Translations under genes and position numbers: made by a program
Part shown: positions 44,146 to 51,738 of the stretch, piece by piece
Position numbering within the stretch: the stretch's first letter is position 1
How the letters are laid out: every line of letters begins with the position of its first letter
Source: Streptomyces sp. Ag109_O5-1
GTDB lineage: Bacteria; Actinomycetota; Actinomycetes; Streptomycetales; Streptomycetaceae
Direction of reading: 5' to 3'
Assembly: GCF_003814875.1 (NCBI RefSeq)
Contig: NZ_RKQF01000001.1
Coordinates: 124,001-188,000, forward strand
Length of the DNA stretch: 64,000 nucleotides
Notes under the pieces: generated by a model
The model's database searches: none
Seen by the model: only the letters and a program-made list of their open reading frames with translations
What the model was told of the DNA's origin: nothing

Positions 44146-44375
44146 ATGTCACCACACTGGTAACCAGATCCCCATATCAGACGGGGAAATCACGTCGTCT
44201 ATAACCTCCACGCACACTTGGTGTTCGTCACCAAATATCGGCGTGAGGTCTTCCACGACGACATGCTGACGCGCTGCGAGGAGAACATGCGGGACGTGTG
44301 CGAGAGCGTCGGCGCGGAGCTGCGGGAGTTCAACGGCGAAGGCGATCACGCCCACCTGCTCGTGCACTACCCCCC
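44146..44375 (+). pseudogene. tnpA: IS200 TnpA (Y1 transposase), 5' half
   Basis: ATG at 44146 reads MSPHW, then TAA (44161-44163), then in the same frame PDPHIRRGNHVVYNLHAHLV and so on to GDHAHLLVHYP, where the insertion begins. The HUH pair HAH is present. The in-frame TAA is a second defect besides the split. The 3' half is at 49308-49506. Confidence 0.85.
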
Positions 44376-44544
44376 GTTACCTTTTTCGTAGTTCCTGTTC
44401 AAGGAGCTGTGGTCGCCAGGCCCGGCATGACTAACGCCCCCAGTCGAAGGCATGATCCGGGGGGTGGTGTCACCGGGTCTGGTGGCATCGAGGAACCGCT
44501 GATAGGGACACGGCCACCAACTGGAAGGTCTCGTCGTAACGTGG

Positions 44545-45807
44545 GTGCCGGCCATCGATGCCCTCCCGGTGACCACTCGCGACGAGCGAACGGCATGGTG
44601 GATAAGCAGCAGTTTCAGCGTGTTCCTCGGCCTGGACGTCGGCAAAGATGCCCACCACGCGGTCGGCCTCGACCCGGACGGCAAGCGGCTGCATGACGCC
44701 CCGTTGCCCAACACCGAACCCAAACTGAGAGCCCTGTTCGACAAACTCGCCCGGCACGGAACGCTGCTGGTCGTGGTCGACCAGCCGGCCACGATCGGGG
44801 CGCTGCCCGTCGCGGTCGCTCGCGCGGCCGGTCACCAGGTCGCCTACCTGCCTGGCCTGGCCATGCGCCGCATCGCCGACCTCTACCCCGGCCGCGCGAA
44901 GACCGATGCCCGGGATGCGTTCGTCATCGCCGACGCCGCCCGCTCGCTGCCCCACACCCTGCGCCCGGTCGATGTCGGCGACGAGGCCCTGGCCGAGTTG
45001 GAGGTGCTGGTCGGGTTCGACGACGACCTGGCCGGCGAAGCTACCCGGATCAGCAACCGGATCCGCGTCCTGCTCACCGGCACCCACCCCACCCTCGAGC
45101 ACGCCATCGGCCCCAAGATCAGCCACCCGGCCGTGCTGGAAATACTGTCCCGCTGCGGCGGACCGACCGGCATCGCCAAGGCCGGCCGCCGCAAACTCAC
45201 CGCGATCGCCAAGGTCCACGCGCCTCGCATGGGCGACAAACTGGTCGAGGCGATCATGACCGCGCTCGGCGAGCAGACCGTCACCGTCCCCGGCACCGCG
45301 GCCGCAGACACGGTCCTGCCTCGACTCGCGGACAGCCTCAAAACCGTTCTCCAGCAACGAAAACAGGTCGCCGCCCAGGTCGAGGGGATACTCGATGCAC
45401 CCCCTCTTGCCGGGGTCCTGACCTCGATGCCCGGCATCGGCGTCAGGACCGCAGCCCGCATCCTCCTCGAGATCGGCGACGCCTCCAACTTCGCCAGCTC
45501 CGGACATCTCGCGGCCTACGCCGGCATCGCCCCGGTCACCCGCAGCTCCGGCACCAGCATCAAAGGCGAGCACCCCGCCCGCACCGGCAACCGCAAGCTC
45601 AAACACGCGTTCTTCCTCGCCGCGTTCGCCGCCCTGTCGGACCCGACCAGCAGGACCTACTACGACCGCAAACGCGCCGAAGGCAAGAAGCACAACGCCG
45701 CGCTGATCTGCCTGGCCCGCCGACGCTGCGACGTCCTCTACGCGATGCTGCGCAACGGCACCCACTACCGCCACCCCGAAGCCGCTCCTGCCCCAGCAGC
45801 GGCTTGA
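44545..45807 (+). CDS. IS110-family transposase (bridge-RNA recombinase)
   Basis: 420 residues from the ATG at 44545; GTG starts at 44569 and 44620 are also possible and none has a strong RBS. The RuvC-like DEDD domain begins FLGLDVGKDAHHAVGL (Asp31) and includes GRAKTDARDAFVIADAAR (residues 116-133). A coiled-coil linker follows, then the transposase_20 domain with SMPGIGVRTAARIL and LAAYAGIAPVTRSSGTS, containing the catalytic serine region. IS110 enzymes insert their circular DNA using a bridge RNA encoded by the element. The 170-245 bp to its left inside the element are non-coding and are the expected place for that RNA. No frameshift was seen; the copy looks complete. Confidence 0.9.
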   Translation: MPAIDALPVTTRDERTAWWISSSFSVFLGLDVGKDAHHAVGLDPDGKRLHDAPLPNTEPKLRALFDKLARHGTLLVVVDQPATIGALPVAVARAAGHQVAYLPGLAMRRIADLYPGRAKTDARDAFVIADAARSLPHTLRPVDVGDEALAELEVLVGFDDDLAGEATRISNRIRVLLTGTHPTLEHAIGPKISHPAVLEILSRCGGPTGIAKAGRRKLTAIAKVHAPRMGDKLVEAIMTALGEQTVTVPGTAAADTVLPRLADSLKTVLQQRKQVAAQVEGILDAPPLAGVLTSMPGIGVRTAARILLEIGDASNFASSGHLAAYAGIAPVTRSSGTSIKGEHPARTGNRKLKHAFFLAAFAALSDPTSRTYYDRKRAEGKKHNAALICLARRRCDVLYAMLRNGTHYRHPEAAPAPAAA

Positions 45808-45887
45808 GAACCACTGGGACACCCCCCCAGCGTGAGCTCCGCTGCTACCGATGTTCCGCCAGGAACTACGGCTACCCCGCCAACCTC

Positions 45888-46670
45888 TCACCCATGGGAG
45901 CTGCCGGAGGACCGAGCCGACGAGCGATAGCCCCCGGGTGTCTGACCGACCAGCTCGGTGAAGGCGTCGATGAAGCTGCTGGGGTTCGACCAGCCCAGCC
46001 GGATCGCCGTGGCGGTGACCGAGGCACCGTCGCTGAGCTCGATCAGCGCCCGTTGGATGCGCAGCAGGGTGCGCCACTGGTGGAAGCTCATCGACAGCTC
46101 GCTGCCGAACAGTCGGCTCAGGGTGCGTTCGCTGGCGCCGGCGCGGTGGCCCAGCTCGGCCAGGGTCGCCGGGCTTGCTGGGTCCACGTGGAGCAGGTCG
46201 GTGACCGCCTTGAGACGCCGGTCGCTCGGCTCCGGGAGGCGCAGCGGCTCCTGTGCGGCGCGGGCGAGCTCGGCGAGTACGACGTCGATCAGCAGCCGCG
46301 CACGGGGGCTCTCCAGCGGCTCGCCCTCGCTCATCAGCGCCAGATAGGCCTCGCGCAGCAACGCGCTCGCCACGAAGACCGACGGCTCGGCCGGCAGCTG
46401 TCCGGTCAGCGTCACGGGCAGCGACAGCACCCGGATGTCCGTCTCGCCGTACGCCTTGCTGCTGTGCACCGCGAAGGGCGGCACCCACATGATCCGACTG
46501 GCCGGCGCCACCCAGGTGCCCACCTGGGTCGCTGTGACCAGGGCCCCACGCGCGGCGTAGCGGAGCTGGCCGTAGTCGTGGAAGTGCGCGGCCACCTCGG
46601 CGCCATGGGCCAGCGGCACCGACAACGGCGCATCGTCGGTGCAGAAGCTCGGCTCGCCGCTGGAGTCGGA
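45888..46670 (-). CDS. AraC-family transcriptional regulator
   Basis: About 260 residues from the GTG at 46670 (the frame is open to 46772). The N-terminal cupin has VAAHFHDYGQLRYAARG; the C-terminal double helix-turn-helix has TLAELGHRAGASERTLSRLF and ATAIRLGWSNPSSFIDAFTE with GQTPGGYR at the end. It is divergent from the NmrA-like gene, 142 bp away, so it probably controls that gene and the oxidoreductase behind it. It is cargo of the IS110-bounded segment. Confidence 0.88.
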   Translation of the reverse strand, partial: SDSSGEPSFCTDDAPLSVPLAHGAEVAAHFHDYGQLRYAARGALVTATQVGTWVAPASRIMWVPPFAVHSSKAYGETDIRVLSLPVTLTGQLPAEPSVFVASALLREAYLALMSEGEPLESPRARLLIDVVLAELARAAQEPLRLPEPSDRRLKAVTDLLHVDPASPATLAELGHRAGASERTLSRLFGSELSMSFHQWRTLLRIQRALIELSDGASVTATAIRLGWSNPSSFIDAFTELVGQTPGGYRSSARSSGSSHG

Positions 46671-46812
46671 CACGCCATCGAGGCTACCCGCCACTGGCGG
46701 GTTATCGGAAGAACCTGGCGTGATACCGGTGGTGCGCCTGGCGCCGCAGACCGCACCGTAGAGACATGTCACAAAAGATCAAGGTCGAGGCCGCTAGTGA
46801 AGGGTGGCAGCG

Positions 46813-47691
46813 ATGAGCACACAGACGACCGGCACGAGCGCAGTCTTCGGCGCGACGGGGCGACAGGGCGGGCTCGTGGTCGACGCGCTGCTGGATCACA
46901 AGGCCCCGGTGCGGGCCCTGGTCCGCAACCCGCAGTCCGACCGGGCTCAGGCGCTGGCCGCCCGCGGCGTCGAGCTGGCGGCCATCCGGACCGACGACCC
47001 GGCGTCGTTGGCCGCCGCGCTGACGGCGGTCGAGGGGTTCTACTTCATGACCCCGGAGGCGAACAGCCTCGAAGAGGTCGAGACGGAGATCCGCATCGGC
47101 ACCGCGCTCGTCGACGCGGCGGTCGCGGCACGCGTCCCGCACGTCGTGTTCAACTCGGTCATCGGCGCGGACCGGGAGTGGGGTGTGCCGCACCACGACT
47201 CGAAGCACTCGATCGAGGAGCACCTGAGGAAGTCCGGCCTCAGGGCCACGATGGTTCGCCCGGCCCCCTTCATGGAGGAGATGGCACCGAGCCTGGAGCA
47301 CGGAGAGATCGTGCTGAGGCTGCCGCTGCCGGAGGACGTCGCCCTGAAGATGATCTCGCTCAGGGACGTCGGCCGGGTCGCCGCCGCGCTCCTGCTCGAC
47401 ACCGCGGAGGCACCCGGCGGAGCCGTCGAGCTCGTCGGCGACGAGCTCACGGGCCCTCAGATCGCCGCGGCGTTCGGCGCGCGCGCCGGGCTCCCGGCAC
47501 ATTACGAGGCCCTCCCGTTGAGCGTGCTTCCCAGCGACCTCGACAGGGCGATGTTCCGCCAGTTCGCGAAGGCGGCGGAACACCCGTCGGATCTTGCGGT
47601 TGTGCGGGCGATCGAGCCGGCCACCCTGGACCTGGCCGAGTGGATCCGATCCACCGGCTGGACCGCGCCCACGAACGTGGCTGGTTCCTGA
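46813..47691 (+). CDS. NmrA-like NAD(P)-binding reductase/sensor
   Basis: 292 residues from the ATG at 46813, preceded by GAAGGG with 8-nt spacing. The dinucleotide motif is FGATGRQGG (12-20). LVRNPQSDRAQALAARGVEL, GFYFMTPEA and VFNSVIGAD place it in the NmrA/HSCARG branch of atypical short-chain reductases. Members bind NADPH and act as redox sensors or as reductases of quinones and flavonoid-like compounds. It is followed 111 bp later by a quinone oxidoreductase-like gene on the same strand, and an AraC regulator diverges upstream; together they look like an inducible electrophile- or redox-response unit. Substrate unknown. Confidence 0.85.
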   Translation: MSTQTTGTSAVFGATGRQGGLVVDALLDHKAPVRALVRNPQSDRAQALAARGVELAAIRTDDPASLAAALTAVEGFYFMTPEANSLEEVETEIRIGTALVDAAVAARVPHVVFNSVIGADREWGVPHHDSKHSIEEHLRKSGLRATMVRPAPFMEEMAPSLEHGEIVLRLPLPEDVALKMISLRDVGRVAAALLLDTAEAPGGAVELVGDELTGPQIAAAFGARAGLPAHYEALPLSVLPSDLDRAMFRQFAKAAEHPSDLAVVRAIEPATLDLAEWIRSTGWTAPTNVAGS

Positions 47692-47802
47692 GCCTCCGGC
47701 CGCGATGAACGCCCCGCGATCGTGCCCACGGTCTCGGCGCTCTGGGCACGGCAACGCATCCGCCAACATTCGAAGTCACAACTCGAGGAACGCAGAGAAC
47801 CC

Positions 47803-48702
47803 ATGCGAGCGATCACCTTCTCCGCCTACGGCGGGCCGGAAGTCCTGCAGCTGTCCGAGGTCCCGGTGCCGGAACCCGGCCCGGGGCAGGTGCGGCTGGC
47901 CGTCCGGGCCGCCGGGATCAACCCTCTCGACTGGAAGATCCGCAACGGCTCCAAGCGGCAGAACTTCCAGGTTTCCTTCCCACACACCCCCGGTTTCGAA
48001 GTGGCCGGCGTCGTCGACGCCGCAGGCGAGGGCGCGGAGTTCGCTGTCGGCGACGAGGTGTTCGGCTGGCCCGAGACCGGCGGCTACGCCGAGTACGCGC
48101 TGGCGAAGGCGCTCGCGCCCAAGCCCGCAGGCATTTCGTGGGCAGACACGGCGGCGCTGCCGGTCGCCGGCGAGACCGCGCTTCGCGTCCTCGGACTGCT
48201 CGAGGTCCGCGAAGGCGAGACGCTGCTGGTCCACGGCGCCAGCGGCACGGTCGGGCGCTTCGCCGCGCAGGTGGCCGTCGCGCAGGGCGCTACCGTCATC
48301 GGCACCGCCGGCAGCCGGAACCTCGACGACCTGAAGTCGCTGGGGGTCGTGCCCGTCCTCTACGGCGACGGCTGGGAGAAGCGGGTTCGCGAGGCCACGC
48401 CGGGACCGGTGGACGCCGTGTTCGACGCCGCCGGGCACGGGGTGCTGCCCGGGTCGGTCAAGCTGCGGGGCACGAAGGACCGGATCGTCACCATCGCCGA
48501 TGAGGCCGCCTACGAGCTGGGGATCCCGTACTCGGGTCCCGAGCAGTCGCGGGAGGTGCTGACCGCGATCGTCGGCTGGGTCACCGACCGCGGGGTCCGG
48601 ATCGCGCAAGGCAAGAGCTACCCGCTCGAGGACGCGGCCGCCGCGCAGATCGAGAGCGAGGACGGTCACCCCGGCGGGAAGCTCACGCTCGCCATCAGCT
48701 GA
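47803..48702 (+). CDS. NADPH:quinone oxidoreductase-like MDR enzyme
   Basis: 299 residues from the ATG at 47803 (GAGGAA lies 11 nt upstream). Start MRAITFSAYGGPEVLQLSEV, GroES-like domain, AAGINPLDWKIRNG, GETALRVLGLLEVREGETLL and the Rossmann motif HGASGTVGRFAAQVA are typical of zinc-free quinone oxidoreductases. They reduce quinones or enones with NADPH in the cytoplasm. Third gene of the IS110-bounded cargo, probably co-transcribed with the NmrA-like gene. Confidence 0.88.
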   Translation: MRAITFSAYGGPEVLQLSEVPVPEPGPGQVRLAVRAAGINPLDWKIRNGSKRQNFQVSFPHTPGFEVAGVVDAAGEGAEFAVGDEVFGWPETGGYAEYALAKALAPKPAGISWADTAALPVAGETALRVLGLLEVREGETLLVHGASGTVGRFAAQVAVAQGATVIGTAGSRNLDDLKSLGVVPVLYGDGWEKRVREATPGPVDAVFDAAGHGVLPGSVKLRGTKDRIVTIADEAAYELGIPYSGPEQSREVLTAIVGWVTDRGVRIAQGKSYPLEDAAAAQIESEDGHPGGKLTLAIS

Positions 48703-48719
48703 ACGGGAGCGCGGCTTCG

Positions 48720-48960
48720 TGCCCGGCGCAGACCGGGCGCGCGCGACAGACCGATCAGTCCAGCGCGCCGAGTCAGCGGGACGTGTCCGGCCTGACGGTC
48801 CGAGCCAGCCGGGTTGGACCGAGCTCAGACGGGCGAACCGACCGGACGGGCCGGCCGATCGGGTTGGACCGAGTTCGGACGGGGTCGGGTAAGCCGAGCC
48901 GACCGGACGGGCCGAGCCAGGCCGAGCCGGCCAAGCGAGCCGCAGCCGCCGTCGAAGTCC
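48720..48960. repeat. Low-complexity GC-rich repeat
   Basis: Imperfect reiterations of CGGGTTGGACCGAG-type and GACCGGACGGGCCGAG-type units. CGGGTTGGACCGAGCTC near 48811 recurs as CGGGTTGGACCGAGTTC near 48862, and CCGACCGGACGGGCCG occurs near 48837 and 48898. Non-coding; it looks like slippage-expanded spacer. Confidence 0.55.
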
Positions 48961-48973
48961 ACGCGGAAGATCG

Positions 48974-49016
48974 GCGCGCGGGCCTGTCATCGGATCACGA
49001 TGACAGGCCCGCGCGC
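48974..49016. terminator. 19-bp perfect hairpin
   Basis: 48974-48992 pairs perfectly with 48998-49016 around the loop GATCA; AAAA follows. It is the first of two similar hairpins behind the oxidoreductase gene. Confidence 0.6.
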
Positions 49017-49038
49017 AAAACCGCGAAAGCCTCCTAAC

Positions 49039-49073
49039 CCGGGCCTGTCGCCGGATCGCGGCGACAGGCCCGG
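49039..49073. terminator. 15-bp perfect hairpin, related to the previous one
   Basis: CCGGGCCTGTCGCCG (49039-49053) pairs with 49059-49073 around GATCG. The stem shares GGGCCTGTC and the GATC loop with the hairpin 66 bp upstream but has compensating changes (AT/AT to GC/GC). Confidence 0.6.
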
Positions 49074-49151
49074 ATCACTTCGCAGGAGGCGAAGCCAGTG
49101 GGACCCGCTGGGTGCTCCGGCGCCGCTGGGCCGGGATCTGCACCGTCCCCA

Positions 49152-49307
49152 GCGCCGAAGGCAAGAAGCACAACGCCGCGCTGATCTGCCTGGCCCGCCG
49201 ACGCTGCGACGTCCTCTACGCGATGCTGCGCAACGGCACCCACTACCGGCATCCCGAGCCAGCTCCCGCCGCAGCTGCGGCTTGACAACCACATAGGGAC
49301 ACCCCCC
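49152..49307 (+). pseudogene. 3' end of a second IS110 copy
   Basis: It matches 45674-45838 of the complete copy: AEGKKHNAALICLARRRCDV, LYAMLRNGTHYRHPEP and the stop, then the right end GGGACACCCCCC. The last Ala/Pro-rich codons and the 3' non-coding bases differ from copy 1, so it is a related but distinct element rather than a fresh duplication. Everything 5' of codon AEGKK is missing. Confidence 0.85.
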
Positions 49308-49506
49308 AAAAATCGCCCTGTCCAAGCTCGTCAACTCCCTCAAGGGCGTCAGCTCCCGCTACCTGCGCGCGGAGTACACCGGCCGGACCAACCGGACCGG
49401 GACCGGATCCGTGTTCTGGTCCCCGTCCTACTTCGCGGGGTCCTGCGGCGGCGCACCACTGAGCATCGTCAAGGAGTGCATCGAGAACCAGCAGCGCCCA
49501 GCCTGA
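49308..49506 (+). pseudogene. tnpA: IS200 TnpA, 3' half
   Basis: The frame continues the 5' half at 44146-44375: KIALSKLVNSLKGVSSRYLR, GSVFWSPSYFAGSCGGAPLS, IVKECIENQQ and the stop. The LVNSLKGVSSR helix is the conserved C-terminal region that carries the catalytic Tyr in this family (here SPSYF/SRY region). The IS200/IS605 end hairpin follows at 49571. Confidence 0.85.
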
Positions 49507-49685
49507 CCGTCACCCCAAAGAGCAGAAATCTCCAGCGCTCCGCGCCTCCGGGCCGAGGATCGCATTCCCGCCCGGCCCGAAGGCCGGGATTCCCTACGAA
49601 GAACAAGGGATGGAAGTGAACCTAGCGGCGCGGCGCCGCCGCATCGCCCCCGATCGGCCGCGCCGCAGACGGCTGCCCCGTGGGG

Positions 49686-50306
49686 TTACTGTCCGGATGC
49701 CTGACGGAACCGGCTCAGGGTTTCGTCCGAGGCCATGTTCGCGGCGCACGGCGGGACGGTCCCGTCCTTGGTGGCGGCCACGATGTAGTGCTCCCCCACC
49801 GTGAACGTGAGGGTTTCCGGCTGATCGGGGTCGCTGTTGAGCCGTACGGTCTTCGAGTCACCACCGCGGAACCAGTGATCGACACGGAAGGTGACCGAGG
49901 AGCCCTTGACGGAGGTGGCCGTTCCCCCGAAGAGCGTCGGGTATCCGCGCAGCGAATCGGGTGTGGGTTCCATGCACTTGGTGTCGGCGGTACCGCTGGC
50001 GACGGTGAGCGTCAGCGGGGCGGATGCCGACGGGTGGGCGCTGTCGCCGCCCGCCGTGATTCCTGCGGCGATGCCTCCTCCGGCCAGGAGCAGTGCGGCA
50101 GCCGCCGCGAGGCCGAAGAGACGGCGGCGGCCTGCGGCGGCCGGCGCGGGGCGAGTGGTGCTGCCGGTCGTGGTCGTCTCGGGCCGGGGCGTGGTGTCGA
50201 TGGTCAAGGCGGCCTCCACAAGGCGGTCGATGTCGGGCGGCGGAGCACTTGAGGTCTGTGCCGGATCCGCAGCCCTCAGCCGGGCCAGCAGTTCGTCGTC
50301 GTTCAC
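49686..50306 (-). CDS. Membrane-anchored anti-sigma-like protein
   Basis: 206 residues from a GTG that overlaps the sigma factor stop (GTGA). A cytoplasmic N-terminal part (MNDDELLARLRAADPAQ..., residues 1-61), one membrane segment (LFGLAAAAALLLAGGGIAAG, about 63-82) and an extracytoplasmic domain with two Cys. The placement directly behind an ECF sigma factor and the inside-TM-outside layout are typical of regulators of ECF sigma activity, although no zinc-binding HxxxCxxC motif is present. Anti-sigma function is inferred from context. Confidence 0.7.
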   Translation of the reverse strand: MNDDELLARLRAADPAQTSSAPPPDIDRLVEAALTIDTTPRPETTTTGSTTRPAPAAAGRRRLFGLAAAAALLLAGGGIAAGITAGGDSAHPSASAPLTLTVASGTADTKCMEPTPDSLRGYPTLFGGTATSVKGSSVTFRVDHWFRGGDSKTVRLNSDPDQPETLTFTVGEHYIVAATKDGTVPPCAANMASDETLSRFRQASGQ

Positions 50307-50878
50307 TGACCGCTCCTTCCTTCATCCGTCTTGTGTCCGGACCGTTCGGTGTTCTTTCGCCCCGTCTCCAGCTGTTTCGCGAGTTTCTTCTTCGACCGGT
50401 GGAGCCGCAGGCTCACCGCGTTGGGGGTCAGGCCGGTCACGTCAGCGATCTGACGTGGCGCCAGTTCCTCCCACGCCCACAGCCGTACCACCTCGCGGTC
50501 GAGTTCCCCGAGGGCGTCCAGTGCGGCGTGCAGGTCGCCGTGGTCGGCGGTGTCCGCCGGTTCGTGCTGCCGGGTCCGTATCAGCCGCTCCACCAGCCGG
50601 AGCCTGCGCCCGTCGGCACGGTGGGCGTTGGCCAGACAGCCACGTGCGACGCCGTAGCACCACGGCAGTACGTCATCGGGCCGTGGCGTGGCGTCTGTGC
50701 CGAGGCCGGGCACGTCGTCGATACGGCGCCACAGCACCAGCATGGTCTCCGACAGGACGTCGTCGACCAGGTCGGCGTCGGTCCGTCGCAGCAGATACCG
50801 GTGCAGCGGTTGCGCCACCACCTGCGCCAGTTCTTCGAAACGCGCCCGTTGCCGCCGGCGCGTCTCCTGTTCCGTCAT
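50303..50878 (-). CDS. ECF-type RNA polymerase sigma factor
   Basis: 191 residues from the ATG at 50878; the frame extends to 50926 and no start has a strong RBS. Region 2 is visible in LVDDVLSETMLVLWRRIDDV with PWCYGVARGCLANAHRADGR. Region 4 reads ALGELDREVVRLWAWEELAP then RQIADVTGLTPNAVSLRLHR. Such sigma factors direct RNA polymerase to promoters of envelope or stress regulons and often to their own. Overlapped by the anti-sigma-like gene, so they are co-translated. Confidence 0.9.
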   Translation of the reverse strand: MTEQETRRRQRARFEELAQVVAQPLHRYLLRRTDADLVDDVLSETMLVLWRRIDDVPGLGTDATPRPDDVLPWCYGVARGCLANAHRADGRRLRLVERLIRTRQHEPADTADHGDLHAALDALGELDREVVRLWAWEELAPRQIADVTGLTPNAVSLRLHRSKKKLAKQLETGRKNTERSGHKTDEGRSGQ

Positions 50879-50967
50879 GGATTCCACGCCCTGTCCTGTC
50901 CGGCGCCGGGCGGTTCCTTTCAGCACGGCGACGGCGCGGTCTCATCGCACGGTGGGCGGACGCCGCC

Positions 50968-51477
50968 CTACCGTCGCCGCCAGGGCAGGGCCTCCTGGTC
51001 GTCGCTGTCGGCGTCCATGCGCTGAAGGGCGGTGTTGATCGCCTCGCCGATCGCGGCGAACTGGGTGACCTGCTCGGGGGTGAGGGCGTCGAAGATCGCA
51101 CGGCGGACCGCCTCGACATGGCCGGGGGCCGCGTGCTGCAGCAGTCTCATGCCGGCCGGGGTGAGGACGGCCAGCTGGTTGCGGCGGTTGGCGGGGTCCT
51201 CGCGCCGCTCGACGTAACCGGACTCCTGGAGACGGGTCACGGCATGGGTGAGGCGGCTTCGGGTGATCTTCAGGCGTTCGGCCAGCTCGGACATGGTCAG
51301 GTTGTGATCCTTGACCGAGGACAGGTGGGCGAGCAGGGTGTAGTCCGCGTGGGTCACCCCCGCATCGCGCCGCAGCTGCCGGTTCAGCTGGTCGGACAGG
51401 TGGGTGGAGAACTGGACGTAGGCAAGCCACGCCCGTCTTTCCTCGGGATTCAGCCAGCGTGGCGCCGTCTCGGTCAT
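50968..51477 (-). CDS. MarR-family transcriptional regulator
   Basis: 169 residues. Winged helix: THADYTLLAHLSSVKDHNLT, MSELAERLKITRSRLTHAVT and RLQESGYVERREDPANRRNQ. MarR proteins repress efflux or oxidative-stress genes and are released by phenolic ligands. It is divergent from the MFS transporter at 51739, its likely target, with an inverted repeat just upstream of its own start. Confidence 0.92.
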   Translation of the reverse strand: MTETAPRWLNPEERRAWLAYVQFSTHLSDQLNRQLRRDAGVTHADYTLLAHLSSVKDHNLTMSELAERLKITRSRLTHAVTRLQESGYVERREDPANRRNQLAVLTPAGMRLLQHAAPGHVEAVRRAIFDALTPEQVTQFAAIGEAINTALQRMDADSDDQEALPWRRR

Positions 51478-51488
51478 GATCCCATAGT

Positions 51489-51500
51489 AACCTTTCGGTT
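51489..51500. promoter_or_regulatory. Candidate MarR operator
   Basis: AACC-TTTC-GGTT (51489-51500) lies 12 bp upstream of the MarR start in a distinctly AT-rich patch (51480-51520) that probably includes the promoters. Typical MarR sites are 16-20 bp, so the core may be longer. Confidence 0.4.
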
Positions 51501-51738
51501 TTAATCTTCAAACTTTTCCCCATGAGGTCCTCATCCATCGCGTGGATGAGCCGGATATGCGATTCGGATCGCGTGGGGGATGGCTACCGGGGTTCCGGAC
51601 GCCCCATAGTCGTCGGTACCCCGCACCTCGCTGTCCGGACCAGCCGCCGGTGCGCGGGTTCCTCCCCGCATGCCGCGCGCCCCCAGCGATGCGCTGACGG
51701 CATGCCCGCTCCGTTCGTTCGCCGTCCCTGGAGTCGCC

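Larger units (their letters stand above)
44376..49307 (+). mobile_element. 4.9-kb IS110-bounded insertion carrying three cargo genes
   Basis: The tnpA reading frame stops at TAC CCC CC (44375) and resumes at A AAA ATC GCC (49308); joined, it gives the uninterrupted VHYPPKIALSKLVNSLKG. The left end starts with the 5' non-coding region of a complete IS110 copy. The right end is the last 156 bp of a second IS110 copy ending GGGACACCCCCC, as copy 1 does at 45838. Between them lie an AraC-type regulator and two reductase genes on unrelated DNA. A C-run occurs at every junction, consistent with the core used by IS110 recombinases, which make no target duplication. Confidence 0.75.
42856..49588. mobile_element. 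IS200/IS605-family element with a 4.9-kb insertion in tnpA
   Basis: The ends are two 7-8-bp hairpins with tetraloops: CCCTCGGC-TGAA-GCCGGGGG at 42856-42875 (beyond the tnpB 3' end) and CCCGGCC-CGAA-GGCCGGG at 49571-49588 (beyond the tnpA 3' end). Such subterminal hairpins, rather than inverted repeats, are what TnpA of this family recognises. Inside are divergent tnpA and tnpB starting 41 bp apart. Without the insertion (44376-49307) the element would be about 1.8 kb, a normal size. Both genes are damaged. Confidence 0.8.

Noticed and set aside
45804..47708. Rightward 634-codon frame over the AraC/NmrA region
   Set aside because: It is antisense to the AraC gene and then out of frame with the NmrA-like gene, whose dinucleotide-binding motif and RBS are clear.
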